A DNA stretch of 64,000 nt from CBDBJR01 sp965206445 (GCA_965206445.1 CBDBJR010000002.1:1054001-1118000), one strand, 5' to 3'. Positions 1 to 9,471 are shown, counted from the stretch's first letter. The notes: generated by a model not told the origin, from the letters alone. Translations and numbers: made by a program.

Positions 1-1371
1 GATTTATTCACGTCGCTGGCAATCGATCAATCACTGCCGGATTGCTGGCAGCCGTTCAAGCAGCGGGCGCTGCGGGAGGCGTGCTCGCGGCCTTGCGTCC
101 GTCACCGCCCTGATCCGTCTTTTGAAGAGCTGGTCGATTCGATCGCGTTCGCCGATCTGTCCTGGATAAGTGACATATTTTACGTGCGCGAGATTGTTCG
201 TAGTGCGTTGATGCTGATATCGAATCCAAAGCAAATATTGCTCGATATGGCGACTTCGCACGACGACCTGCACTCGAATCGCTGTTTTTTATTGTGGGAC
301 GGGAAAAACTTTCTGCGCGAAAGCGAGGCGCTAGCGACGCTATTGCAAACGGCAAGGCCTGCTACCGGTGGCGCGCGCAATACGCCGATTAAAGACCGGA
401 TCAAGCAAATTCTGCCGCTCATCAAGCCGCCGGTCAAGCGGCCGGTTCGGTTCAATCTTGCTGCGAGTGTGATAGACGGTGTCGGTTCGTGCTGTACAAA
501 AATCTTTTCCCTGCAGGTGATCGCCGACTATTACCACCTGCGGTATGTGCATATTCCGCGCACGTTTATCGACCACAATTATGCCGCCGACCCCGAGTGG
601 GAGCGTAAGTGGGAGGCGTTTTTTATGCTGGGTGCGGATTATCCCGATTTGGCGCACGTATTTGGCGATGCGCGTCCGCCTATCCGGTTTTACTATTCAC
701 TGCCGCCGCTACGGTATTTTGAGCGTGCGCAGCCGGGCTCTTCTTCCCTGGTGGTGGCCACTATAGCGAAGCTGGCGGATTGGCCGCTGCCGGACGAGTA
801 CCTGCGGGAGAAAATAGCCCGCATCCGCAAGGCGTTTCATACCGCGCACCAAGGTGATCCGGATCGTTTCGATCAAGGGGTATTGAATGTGGCGGTGCAT
901 ATCAGAGCGGTTGAGCGTCACGACCCGGCGGTCAAAGCACTGTTCCGGCGATTTAAAAAACTGGCGGTCAATGATCTGCTCAAGTATGTCGACCGCGCCC
1001 GGCTTTTACATCAGACGATACGGCGGCTGGGAATCGCGTTTACCATGCATATTTACTCGAACGCGCACCGGCAGGATATCGAGCCGCTACTCGAATTTGG
1101 CGACATACAATTGCATCTGGCGGACGAAGAAGAGGATTTTCTGCATTGTCTGGAGATGTCACGCGCCGATGTGCTGCTGGCCGGCGCCAGTATGATCAGC
1201 TATAACGCCGCGTTGTTTGCCAGGCCCGATCAGATCCAATTGCTGCTGCCGTATGATGCGGACATGCTGCATTTTTTGCGCTGCGCCGGCAACGCTGTTC
1301 AGTTGGTTGAAGATGCCGATTGTCTGGGCAATGTGCGCCTGATCGAAACGTTGTTGGCGCCGCATGTGTAA
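1..1371 (+). CDS. Glycosyltransferase-like protein, array copy 1 (5' end outside window)
   Basis: Reading frame 1 is open from the first base and matches the last two thirds of the full copies, so this is a partial gene and not a short one starting at an internal codon. The visible part covers the end of the degenerate N-terminal half and the whole C-terminal half. The latter contains a VHIRA strand resembling the H-x-R motif of the fucosyltransferase-like GT11/GT23/GT65 fold, then HIYSNAH and an AD-LLAGAS-SYNAAL segment typical of the nucleotide-sugar side. Copy-specific residues are FRRFKKLAVNDLLKYVD, where other copies read YRRF(R/K)I-GADELTEYVD. Donor and acceptor are unknown. Assignment to a glycosyltransferase clan is inference from motif layout. 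Confidence 0.8.
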   Translation, partial: DLFTSLAIDQSLPDCWQPFKQRALREACSRPCVRHRPDPSFEELVDSIAFADLSWISDIFYVREIVRSALMLISNPKQILLDMATSHDDLHSNRCFLLWDGKNFLRESEALATLLQTARPATGGARNTPIKDRIKQILPLIKPPVKRPVRFNLAASVIDGVGSCCTKIFSLQVIADYYHLRYVHIPRTFIDHNYAADPEWERKWEAFFMLGADYPDLAHVFGDARPPIRFYYSLPPLRYFERAQPGSSSLVVATIAKLADWPLPDEYLREKIARIRKAFHTAHQGDPDRFDQGVLNVAVHIRAVERHDPAVKALFRRFKKLAVNDLLKYVDRARLLHQTIRRLGIAFTMHIYSNAHRQDIEPLLEFGDIQLHLADEEEDFLHCLEMSRADVLLAGASMISYNAALFARPDQIQLLLPYDADMLHFLRCAGNAVQLVEDADCLGNVRLIETLLAPHV

Positions 1372-1423
1372 AAAAATGCGGTGGCGAGGACGGAATAACA
1401 GCGGGCCTGGACGTCAGTTCCGC

Positions 1424-1645
1424 TCAGGCGCCAGGTCGAATTGTCTGGTCGAAAAAACTGGCCAGTCGGTCCTCGCAGCTACGGGCGTGTCCCTCCATGC
1501 CTTCCGCGCGCGAAATGCGCGCACTGACCACGCCAATATCGTGGTTGGCCTGCCGGTTCATGCGCTGGTAAGTAAATACCTGGATACATTTTCCGACGAT
1601 GCGCGTGACTCCATCCTCGTCGGGCGGTCGGCACCGCCCCGCCGG
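1424..1645 (-). pseudogene. Fossil of histidinol-dehydrogenase-family C-terminus, spacer 1
   Basis: On the minus strand a stop-free stretch reads GVTRIVGKCIQVFTYQ, then ARISRAEGMEGHARS and a CEDRLASFF tail. The EGMEGHA-S--RL pattern and the preceding FTYQ segment are those of the C-terminal part of histidinol dehydrogenase homologues, especially the HpsN-like dehydrogenase branch. A stop codon closes the frame upstream at 1646-1648 and no N-terminal or catalytic part is present. It must have been dead before the array expanded, because every spacer carries it. Family call from memory of the motif, moderately sure. Confidence 0.5.
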
Positions 1646-1860
1646 TCAAGCCGCGAACAGAATAACCGATCTGGCCGAGCTTTGCATTGCAACCAGCAAG
1701 GGCGAGTCGGCATTATCGATGTCGATGTGCAGGTGCGCCTGGTGCCCAGGGGTGTATACCACATCGCCAAACTGTATCGCTGTTTGCGTACTATTCCTCT
1801 GCTGCTCGCGTTGCTCCGATTTGTCGCCGCGTGCCTGCAATCGACGGCGTGATTTTACCG

Positions 1861-1890
1861 TTGATACTATAGCAGAGCTACTGCTCTATA
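1861..1890 (+). promoter_or_regulatory. Candidate promoter with inverted repeat, present in each spacer
   Basis: TTGATA at 1861-1866 followed after 18 bases by TCTATA gives a sigma70-like spacing. An inverted repeat AGCAG-AGCTA-CTGCT lies between the two boxes, where a repressor could bind. The same block recurs at 4519 and 7163 ahead of array copies 3 and 4. The -10 match is weak, so this is a candidate only. Confidence 0.3.
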
Positions 1891-2002
1891 TCACCTCCGT
1901 GTTATGCTTGCAGGATATGCGATTGGCTGTCGTCGGTGACAGAGGCGGCTAAGCCGAATCGGATCCGGTCGATTTTATTTTCCCGTTGCTATCGAGTTGC
2001 AG

Positions 2003-4030
2003 ATGCGTTTTTTTATGCCCCCAGAATCAGAGTATCGCTACCTTGCACTGAAACCGGCGCGCACCGACACGTTGGAGATGGAGATTCGCAGTCGGTTGCA
2101 TTTGGCATTGCTGGCCGAGGAAATAAAAATCCCGTTCGTCTATACGCCGATGCAAAGCTGTATCGGCATCGCACAAAGTCGGTTTTCAGCGGCGGCACTG
2201 GATAAAAAATGGGAAGCCTTTTTCCGTCGCCTGGTGCATGAGTTTGTGCCGCTGGAGCAGGCCGATGGACGGTTGATTTGGGCGGATGACCATTATGCCG
2301 CCCATTTAAGACCGCAACTCCTGTGGAACAAGTCGCCGATTGCAGACGAGCTGTATTTGAATCCCGGTGTGGTGCGGGCATTGGAAAAAGTGTACGCCTA
2401 CCCCTCGAGCTTTGGCAGCCCGATCAAAACGGCGGTGATCCGCAGCTTTATCGAAAGAGCGCACCGCGCCTACGCGGAAACTTTTTCCATCACTCCGCGC
2501 GCACCTTTTGCCGACGGTGTACTGCGGGTAACGTTTGTCCTTATCGAAGATTACGGCTTGAGAGGGCCGCTGTTTTTTCAGCGGCTGGGCGCGCTGCTGG
2601 ATTTCGTCGAGCAATGCGCGCACGACATCGATTGCACAGTACAGGTCGATTTATTCACGTCGCTGGCAATCGATCAATCACTGCCGGATTGCTGGCAGCC
2701 GTTCAAGCAGCGGGCGCTGCGGGAGGCGTGCTCGCGGCCCTGCGTTCGTCACCGCCCTGATCCGTCTTTTGAAGAATTGGTCGATTCGATCGCGTTCGCC
2801 GATCTGTCCTGGATAAGTGACATATTTTACGTGCGCGATGTTGTTCGTAGTGCGCTGGTGCTGATATCGAATCCAAAGCAGGTATTGCTCGATATGGCGA
2901 CTGCGTACGCCGACCTGCGCTCGAATCGCTGTTTTTTATTGTGGGACGGGAAAAACTTTCTGCGCGAAAGCGAGGCGCTAGCGACGCTATTGCAAACGGC
3001 AAGGCCTGCTGCCGGTGGCGCGCGCAATACGCCGATTAAAGACCGGATCAAGCAAATTCTGCCGCTCATCAAGCCGCCGGTCAAGCGGCCGGTCAAGCGG
3101 CCGGTTCGGTTCAATCTTGCTGCGAGTGTGATAGACGGCGTCGGTTCGTGCTGTACAAAAATCTTTGTCCTGCAGGCGCTCGCCGACTATTACCACCTGC
3201 GGTATGTGCATATTCCGTGCACGTTTATCGACCATAATTATGTCGCCGACCCCGAGTGGGAGCGCAAGTGGGAGGCGTTTTTTATGCTGGGCGCGGATTA
3301 TCCCGATTTGGCGCACGTATTTGGCGATGCGCGTCCGCCTATCCGTTTTTACTATCCGCTGCCGCCGCTACGGTATTTTGAGCGTGCGCAGCCGGACTCT
3401 TCTTCCCTGGTGGTGGCCACTATGGCGAAGCTGGCGGATTGGCCGCTGCCGGACGCGTACCTGCGGGAGAAAATAGCCCGCATCCGCAAGGCGTTTCATA
3501 CCGCGCACCAAGGCGATCCGGATCGTTTCGATCAAGGGGTATTGAATGTGGCGGTGCATATCAGAGCGATTGACCGTCACGACCCGGCGGTCAAAGCACT
3601 GTACCGACGATTTAGAATACAGGGTGCCGATGAGCTGACCGAGTATGTCGACCGCGCCCGGCTTTTGCATCAGACGATACGGCGGCTGGGAATCGCGTTT
3701 ACCATGCATATTTACTCGAACGCGCACCGGCAGGATATCGAGCCGCTGCTCGGATTTGGCGACATACAATTGCATCTGGCAGACGAAGAAGAGGATTTTC
3801 TGCATTGTCTGGAGATGTCACGCGCCGATGTGCTGCTGGCCGGCGCCAGTATGATCAGCTATAACGCCGCGTTGTTTGCCAGGCCCGATCAGATCCAATT
3901 GCTGCTGCCGTATGATGCGGACATGCTGCATTTTTTGCGCTGCGCCGGTAATGCTGTTCAGTTGGTCGAGGATGCCGATTGTCTGGGCAATGTGCGCCTG
4001 ATCGAAACGTTGTTGGCGCCGCATGTGTAA
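2003..4030 (+). CDS. Glycosyltransferase-like two-half protein, array copy 2
   Basis: This is a 675-residue protein without signal peptide. The ATG at 2003 is chosen because copy 4 has a TAG immediately before the equivalent ATG (7303), ruling out the TTG at 1997. The protein appears internally duplicated. DKKWEAFF near residue 70 matches ERKWEAFF near 423. A strand around residue 178 (TFVLIED) matches AVHIRAI around 519. The ADLSWIS-IFYVRD block matches the ADVLLAGAS-ISYNAAL block. Only the C-terminal half keeps the H-x-R motif at about 519, so the N-terminal half is probably non-catalytic. A 12-base duplication gives VKRPVKRPVRF, where the other copies have one VKRP fewer. The product is cytoplasmic and its substrate unknown. 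The fold assignment (GT-B, fucosyltransferase-like) is inferred. Confidence 0.85.
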   Translation: MRFFMPPESEYRYLALKPARTDTLEMEIRSRLHLALLAEEIKIPFVYTPMQSCIGIAQSRFSAAALDKKWEAFFRRLVHEFVPLEQADGRLIWADDHYAAHLRPQLLWNKSPIADELYLNPGVVRALEKVYAYPSSFGSPIKTAVIRSFIERAHRAYAETFSITPRAPFADGVLRVTFVLIEDYGLRGPLFFQRLGALLDFVEQCAHDIDCTVQVDLFTSLAIDQSLPDCWQPFKQRALREACSRPCVRHRPDPSFEELVDSIAFADLSWISDIFYVRDVVRSALVLISNPKQVLLDMATAYADLRSNRCFLLWDGKNFLRESEALATLLQTARPAAGGARNTPIKDRIKQILPLIKPPVKRPVKRPVRFNLAASVIDGVGSCCTKIFVLQALADYYHLRYVHIPCTFIDHNYVADPEWERKWEAFFMLGADYPDLAHVFGDARPPIRFYYPLPPLRYFERAQPDSSSLVVATMAKLADWPLPDAYLREKIARIRKAFHTAHQGDPDRFDQGVLNVAVHIRAIDRHDPAVKALYRRFRIQGADELTEYVDRARLLHQTIRRLGIAFTMHIYSNAHRQDIEPLLGFGDIQLHLADEEEDFLHCLEMSRADVLLAGASMISYNAALFARPDQIQLLLPYDADMLHFLRCAGNAVQLVEDADCLGNVRLIETLLAPHV

Positions 4031-4082
4031 AAAAATGCGGTGGCGAGGACGGAATGACAGCGGGCCTGGACGTCAGTTCCGC

Positions 4083-4304
4083 TCAGGCGCCAGATCGATT
4101 GTCTGGTCGAAAAAAACTGGCCAGTCGGTCCTCGCAGCTACGGGCGTGTCCCTCCATGCCTTCCGTGCGCGAAATGCGCGCACTGACCACGCCAATATCG
4201 TGGTTGGCCTGCCGGTTCATGCGCTGGTAAGTAAATACCTGGATACATTTTCCGACGATGCGCGTGACTCCATCCTCGTCGGGCGGTCGGCACCGCCCCG
4301 CCGG
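4083..4304 (-). pseudogene. Fossil of histidinol-dehydrogenase-family C-terminus, spacer 2
   Basis: Same remnant as in spacer 1, with the IVGKCIQVFTYQ and EGMEGHARS segments intact. One extra A in the poly-A run (7 instead of 6 on the plus strand) shifts the last residues relative to spacer 1, as expected for sequence under no coding constraint. The frame is bounded upstream by a stop at 4305-4307. Confidence 0.5.
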
Positions 4305-4658
4305 TCAAGCCGCGAACAGAAAACCGATCTGGCCGAGCTTTGCATTGCAACCAGCAAGGGCGAGTCGGCATTACCGATGTCGATGTGCAGGTGCGCCTGG
4401 TGCCCAGGGGTGTATACCACGTCGCCAAACTGTATCGCTGTTTGCGTACTATTCCTCTGCTGCTCGCGTTGCTCCGATTTGCCGCCGCGTGCCTGCAATC
4501 GACGGCGTGATTTTACCGTTGATACTATAGCAGAGCTACTGCTCTATATCACCTCCGTGTTATGCTTGCAGGATATGCGATTGGCTGTCGTCGGTGACAG
4601 AGGCGGCTAAGCCGATCGGATCGGTCGATTGTATTTTCCCATTGTTATCGAGTTGCAG

Positions 4659-6674
4659 ATGCGTTTTTTTATGCCCCCAAAATCAGAGTATTGCTACCTC
4701 GCACTGAAACCGGCGTGCACCGACACGTTGGAGATGGAGATTCGCAGGCGGTTGCATTTGGCATTGCTGGCCGAGGAAATAAAAATCCCGTTCGTCTATA
4801 CGCCGATGCAAAGCCGTATCGGCATCGCACAAAGTCGGTTTTCAACGGCGGCGCTGGATAAAAAATGGGAAGCCTTTTTTCGTCGCCTGGTGCATGAGTT
4901 TGTGCCGCTGGAGCAGGCCGATGGACGGTTGATTTGGGCGGATGACCATTATGCCGCCCATTTAAGCCCGCAACTTCTGTGGAACAAGTCGCCGATTGCA
5001 GACGAGCTGTATTTGAATCCCGGTGTGGTGCGGGCATTGGAAAAAGTGTACGACTACGCCTCGAGATTTAGCAGCCCGATCAAAACGACGGTGATCCGCA
5101 GCTTCATCGAAAGAGCGCACCGCGCCTACGCGGAAACTTTTTCCATTACCCCGCGCGCACCTTTTGCCGACGGTGTACTGCGGGTAACGTTTGTCCTTAT
5201 CGAAGATTACGGCTTGAGAGGGCCGCTGTTTTTTCAGCGGCTGGGCGCGCTGCTGGATTTTGTCGAGCAATGCGCGCACGACATCGATTGCACAGTACAG
5301 GTCGATTTATTCACGTCGCTGGCAATCGATCAATCACTGCCGGATTGCTGGCAGCCGCTCAAGCAGCGGGCGCTGCGGGAGGCGTGCTCGCGGCCCTGCG
5401 TTCGTCACCGCCCTGATCCGTCTTTTGAAGAGCTGGTCGATTCGATCGCGTTCGCCGATCTGTCCTGGATAAGTGAAATATTTTACGTGCGCGAGATTGT
5501 TCGTAGTGCGCTGATGCTGATATCGAATCCGAAGCAGATATTGCTCGATATGGCGACTGTGTACGCCGGCCTGATCTCGAATCGCTGTTTTTTATTGTGG
5601 GACGGGAAAAACTTTCTGCGCGAAAGTGAGGCGCTATCGACGCTATTGCAAACGGCAAGGCCTGCTACCGGTGGCGCGCGCAATACGCCGATTAAAGACC
5701 GGATCAAGCAAATTCTGCCGCTCATCAAGCCGCCGGTCAAGCGGCCGGTTCGGTTCAATCTTGCTGCGAGTGTGATAGACGGTGTCGGTTCGTGCTGTAC
5801 AAAAATCTTTTCCCTGCAGGTGGTCGCCGACTATTACCACCTGCGGTATGTGCATATTCCGCGCACGTTTATCGACCATAATTATGTCGCCGACCCCGAG
5901 TGGGAGCGCAAGTGGGAGGCGTTTTTTATGCTGGGCGCGGATTATCCCGATTTGGCGCACGTATTTGGCGATGCGCGTCCGCCTATCCGTTTTTACTATC
6001 CGCTGCCGCCGCTACGGTATTTTGAGCGTGCGCAGCCGGACTCTTCTTCCCTGGTGGTGGCTTCTATGGCGAAGCTGGCGGATTGGCCGCTGCCGGACGC
6101 GTACCTGCGGGAGAAAATAGCCCGCATCCGCAAGGCGTTTCATACTGCGCACCAAGGCGATCCGGATCGTTTCGATCAAGGGGTATTGAATGTGGCGGTG
6201 CATATCAGAGCGGTTGACCGTCACGACCCGGCGGTCAAAGCACTGTACCGACGATTTAAAATACGGGGCGCCGATGAGCTGACCGAGTATGTCGACCGCG
6301 CCCGGCTTTTGCATCAGACGATACGGCGGCTGGGAATCGCGTTTACCATGCATATTTACTCGAACGCGCACCGGCAGGATATCGAGCCGCTGCTCGGATT
6401 TGGCGACATACAATTGCATCTGGCAGACGAAGAAGAGGATTTTCTGCATTGCCTGGAGATGTCACGCGCCGATGTGCTGCTGGCCGGCGCCAGTTTGATC
6501 AGCTATAACGCCGCGTTGTTTGCCAGGCCCGATCAGATCCAATTGCTGCTGCCGTATGATGCGGACCTGCTGCATTTTTTGCGTTGCGCCGGCAACGCTG
6601 TTCAGTTGGTTGAAGATGCCGATTGTCTGGGCAATGTGCGCCTGATCGAAACGTTGTTGGCGCCGCATGTGTAA
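4659..6674 (+). CDS. Glycosyltransferase-like two-half protein, array copy 3
   Basis: This is a 671-residue protein, full length. The frame stays open upstream to a TTG at 4629, but the ATG at 4659 is the position conserved with copy 4. It differs from copy 2 by scattered substitutions clustered in patches: LSPQLL near residue 100, DYASRFSSPIKTTV in the N-terminal half, and RRFKIRGADELTEYVD in the C-terminal half. The H-x-R strand (VHIRAVDRHD) is kept in the C-terminal half and absent in the N-terminal half. ASLISYNAAL replaces ASMISYNAAL. No strong ribosome binding site precedes the start. Function is presumably that of its array neighbours, with altered specificity possible. Confidence 0.85.
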   Translation: MRFFMPPKSEYCYLALKPACTDTLEMEIRRRLHLALLAEEIKIPFVYTPMQSRIGIAQSRFSTAALDKKWEAFFRRLVHEFVPLEQADGRLIWADDHYAAHLSPQLLWNKSPIADELYLNPGVVRALEKVYDYASRFSSPIKTTVIRSFIERAHRAYAETFSITPRAPFADGVLRVTFVLIEDYGLRGPLFFQRLGALLDFVEQCAHDIDCTVQVDLFTSLAIDQSLPDCWQPLKQRALREACSRPCVRHRPDPSFEELVDSIAFADLSWISEIFYVREIVRSALMLISNPKQILLDMATVYAGLISNRCFLLWDGKNFLRESEALSTLLQTARPATGGARNTPIKDRIKQILPLIKPPVKRPVRFNLAASVIDGVGSCCTKIFSLQVVADYYHLRYVHIPRTFIDHNYVADPEWERKWEAFFMLGADYPDLAHVFGDARPPIRFYYPLPPLRYFERAQPDSSSLVVASMAKLADWPLPDAYLREKIARIRKAFHTAHQGDPDRFDQGVLNVAVHIRAVDRHDPAVKALYRRFKIRGADELTEYVDRARLLHQTIRRLGIAFTMHIYSNAHRQDIEPLLGFGDIQLHLADEEEDFLHCLEMSRADVLLAGASLISYNAALFARPDQIQLLLPYDADLLHFLRCAGNAVQLVEDADCLGNVRLIETLLAPHV

Positions 6675-6726
6675 AAAAATGCGGTGGCGAGGACGGAATG
6701 ACAGCGGGCCTGGACGTCAGTTCCGC

Positions 6727-6948
6727 TCAGGCGCCAGGTCGATTGTCTGGTCGAAAAAAACTGGCCAGTCGGTCCTCGCAGCTACGGGCGTGTCCCTCCA
6801 TGCCTTCCGCGCGCGAAATGCGCGCACTGACCACGCCAATATCGTGGTTGGCCTGCCGGTTCATGCGCTGGTAAGTAAATACCTGGATACATTTTCCGAC
6901 GATGCGCGTGACTCCATCCTCGTCGGGCGGTCGGCACCGCCCCGCCGG
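6727..6948 (-). pseudogene. Fossil of histidinol-dehydrogenase-family C-terminus, spacer 3
   Basis: Third copy of the minus-strand remnant, nearly identical to spacer 2, again with a 7A run near its 3' end. The upstream frame is closed by a stop at 6949-6951. No such remnant follows array copy 4. Confidence 0.5.
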
Positions 6949-7302
6949 TCAAGCCACGAACAGAAAACCGATCTGGCCGAGCTTTGCATTGCAACCAGCA
7001 AGGGCGAGTCGGCATTACCGATGTCGATGTGCAGGTGCGCCTGGTGCCCAGGGGTGTATACCACGTCGCCAAACTGTATCGCTGTTTGCGTACTATTCCT
7101 CTGCTGCTCGCGTTGCTCCGATTTGCCGCCGCGTGCCTGCAATCGACGGCGTGATTTTACCGTTGATACTATAGCAGAGCTACTGCTCTATATCACCTCC
7201 GTGTTATGCTTGCAGGATATGCGATTGGCTGTCGTCGGTGACAGAGGCGGCTAAGCCGATCGGATCGGTCGATTGTATTTTCCCATTGTTATCGAGTTGT
7301 AG

Positions 7303-9342
7303 ATGCGTTTTTTTATGTCCCCAAAATCAGAGTATTGCTACCTCGCACTGAAACCGGCGTGCACCGACACGTTGGAGATGGAGATTCGCAGGCGGTTGCA
7401 TTTGGCATTGCTGGCCGAGGAAATAAAAATCCCGTTCGTCTATACGCCGATGCAAAGCCGTATCGGCATCGCACAAAGTCGGTTTTCAACGGCGGCGCTG
7501 GATAAAAAATGGGAAGCCTTTTTTCGTCGCCTGGTGCATGAGTTTGTGCCGCTGGAGCAGGCCGATAGACGGTTGATTTGGGCGGATGACCATTATGCCG
7601 CCCATTTAGAAACGCATATCCTGTGGAACAAGTCGCCGATTGCAGATGAGCTGTACTTGAATCCCGGTGTGGTGCGGGCATTGGAAAAAGTGTACGACTA
7701 CGCCTCGAGATTTGGCAATCCGATCAAAACGACGGTGCTCCGCGGCTTCATCGAAAGAGCGCACCGCGCCTACGCGGAAACTTTTTCCATCACTCCGCGC
7801 GCACCTTTTGCCGACGGTGTACTGCGGGTAACGTTTGTCCTTATCGAAGATTACGGCTTGAGAGGGCCGCTGTTTTTTCAGCGGCTGGGCGCGCTGCTGG
7901 ATTTCGTCGAGCAATGCGCGCACGACATCAATTGCACAGTACGGGTCGATTTATTCACGTCGCTGGCAATCGATCAATCACTGCCGGATTGCTGGCAGCC
8001 GCTCAAGCAGCGGGCGCTGCGGGAGGCGTGCTCACGGCCCTGCGTTCGTCACCGCCCTGATCCGTCTTTTGAAGAATTGGTCGATTCGATCGCGTTCGCC
8101 GATCTGTCCTGGATAAGTGAAGTATTTTACGTGCGCGATGTTGCTCGTAGTACGCTGATGCTGATATCGAATCCGAAGCAGATATTGCTCGATATGGCGA
8201 CTGTGTACGCCGGCCTGATCTCGAATCGCTGTTTTTTATTGTGGGACGGGAAAAACTTTCTGCGCGAAAGTGAGGCGCTAGCGACGCTATTGCAAACGGC
8301 AAGGCCTGCTGCCGGTGGCGCGCGCAATACGCCGATTAAAGACCGGATCAAGCGAATTCTGCCGCTCATCAGGCCGCCGGTCAAGCGGCCGGTTCGGTTC
8401 AATCTTGCTGCGAGTGTGATAGACGGCGTCGGTTCGTGCTGTACAAAAATCTTTTTCCTGCAGGCGCTCGCCGACTATTATCACCTGCGGTATGTGCATA
8501 TTCCGCGCACGTTTATCGACCATAATTATGCCGCTGACCCCGAGTGGGAGCGCAAGTGGGAGGCGTTTTTTATGCTGGGCGCGGATTATCCCGATTTGGC
8601 GCACGTATTTGGCGATGCGCGTCCGCCTATCCGTTTTTACTATTCACTGCCGCCGCTACGGTATTTTGAGCGTGCGCAGCCGGACTCTTCTTCCCTGGTG
8701 GTGGCTTCTATGGCGAAGCTGGCGGATTGGCCGCTACCGGACGCGTACCTGCGGGAGAAAATAGCCCGCATCCGCAAGGCGTTTCATACTGCGCACCAAG
8801 GCGATCCGGATCGTTTCGATCAAGGGGTATTGAATGTGGCGGTGCATATCAGAGCGGTTGACCATCACGACCGGGCGATGAAAGTACACCATCGATTCAA
8901 AAAACCGGCGGCCGATTATCTGATCGAGTATGTCGACCGTGCCCGGCTTTTACATCAGACAATACGGCGGCTGGGAATCGCGTTTACCATGCACATTTAC
9001 TCGAACGCGCACCGGCAGGATATCGAACCGCTGCTCGGATTTGGCGACATACAATTGCATCTGGCGGACGAAGAAGAGGGTTTTCTACATTGTCTGGAGA
9101 TGTCACGCGCCGATGTGTTGCTGGCCGGCGCCAGTTATATCAGCTATAACGCCGCGTTGTTTGCCAGGCTCGATCAGGTCCAATTGCTGCTGCCGTATGA
9201 TGCGGACCTGCTGCATTTTTTGCGCTGCGCCGGCAACGCTGTTCAGTTGGTTGAAGATGCCGATTGTCTGGGCAATGTGCGCCTGATCGAAACGTTGTTG
9301 GCGCCGCATGTGCAAAAAAATGCGGTGGCGAGGGCGGAATGA
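7303..9342 (+). CDS. Glycosyltransferase-like two-half protein, array copy 4 (stop-loss)
   Basis: This is the last array copy, 679 residues. The TAA that ends copies 1-3 after LLAPHV is CAA here, so translation continues nine residues (QKNAVARAE) to a TGA. An in-frame TAG just before the ATG fixes the start for the whole family. It is the most divergent member: LETHIL replaces L(R/S)PQLL near residue 100, VDHHDRAMKVHHRFKKPAADYLIEY replaces the acceptor-side loop after the H-x-R strand, and ASYISYNAAL replaces ASMISYNAAL. The clustered differences suggest selection or gene conversion in specific loops. Downstream genes include an ordinary GT1 glycosyltransferase. Confidence 0.85.
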   Translation: MRFFMSPKSEYCYLALKPACTDTLEMEIRRRLHLALLAEEIKIPFVYTPMQSRIGIAQSRFSTAALDKKWEAFFRRLVHEFVPLEQADRRLIWADDHYAAHLETHILWNKSPIADELYLNPGVVRALEKVYDYASRFGNPIKTTVLRGFIERAHRAYAETFSITPRAPFADGVLRVTFVLIEDYGLRGPLFFQRLGALLDFVEQCAHDINCTVRVDLFTSLAIDQSLPDCWQPLKQRALREACSRPCVRHRPDPSFEELVDSIAFADLSWISEVFYVRDVARSTLMLISNPKQILLDMATVYAGLISNRCFLLWDGKNFLRESEALATLLQTARPAAGGARNTPIKDRIKRILPLIRPPVKRPVRFNLAASVIDGVGSCCTKIFFLQALADYYHLRYVHIPRTFIDHNYAADPEWERKWEAFFMLGADYPDLAHVFGDARPPIRFYYSLPPLRYFERAQPDSSSLVVASMAKLADWPLPDAYLREKIARIRKAFHTAHQGDPDRFDQGVLNVAVHIRAVDHHDRAMKVHHRFKKPAADYLIEYVDRARLLHQTIRRLGIAFTMHIYSNAHRQDIEPLLGFGDIQLHLADEEEGFLHCLEMSRADVLLAGASYISYNAALFARLDQVQLLLPYDADLLHFLRCAGNAVQLVEDADCLGNVRLIETLLAPHVQKNAVARAE

Positions 9343-9471
9343 CAGCGGGCCTGGACTTATGCACCGGCCGACCGGTTTTTTTGGTTGCCGACATTGGCGT
9401 TTTTGCGTTATTTTGTGCATTATGTGTGTACAGTAAAAGGCCCGCGATAGCCCAGAATTCTCCCTGCAGCC

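Larger units (their letters stand above)
1..9342 (+). repeat. Four-unit tandem array of glycosyltransferase-like genes
   Basis: The same gene plus spacer is repeated head to tail. Stop codons of successive copies lie at 1371, 4030, 6674 and 9342, giving a period of about 2.65 kb. Copy 1 lacks its 5' part because the window starts inside it. The spacers (1372-2002, 4031-4658, 6675-7302) are almost identical by eye, differing by a few single-base changes such as a 6A versus 7A run. The repeat identity breaks about 15 bases after the copy-4 stop, so no spacer follows copy 4. Unequal crossing over between units is expected to change copy number. Confidence 0.95.

Noticed and set aside
1997..2002. 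TTG start for array copy 2
   Set aside because: Copy 4 has a TAG at the equivalent place, so the family start must be the following ATG.
4023..4610. 195-codon plus-strand frame across the array spacer (also 1364-1852, 6667-7254)
   Set aside because: Starts inside the stop region of the preceding gene, has arginine/cysteine-rich composition typical of shadow frames, and overlaps the minus-strand fossil; the apparent conservation only reflects the duplicated DNA.
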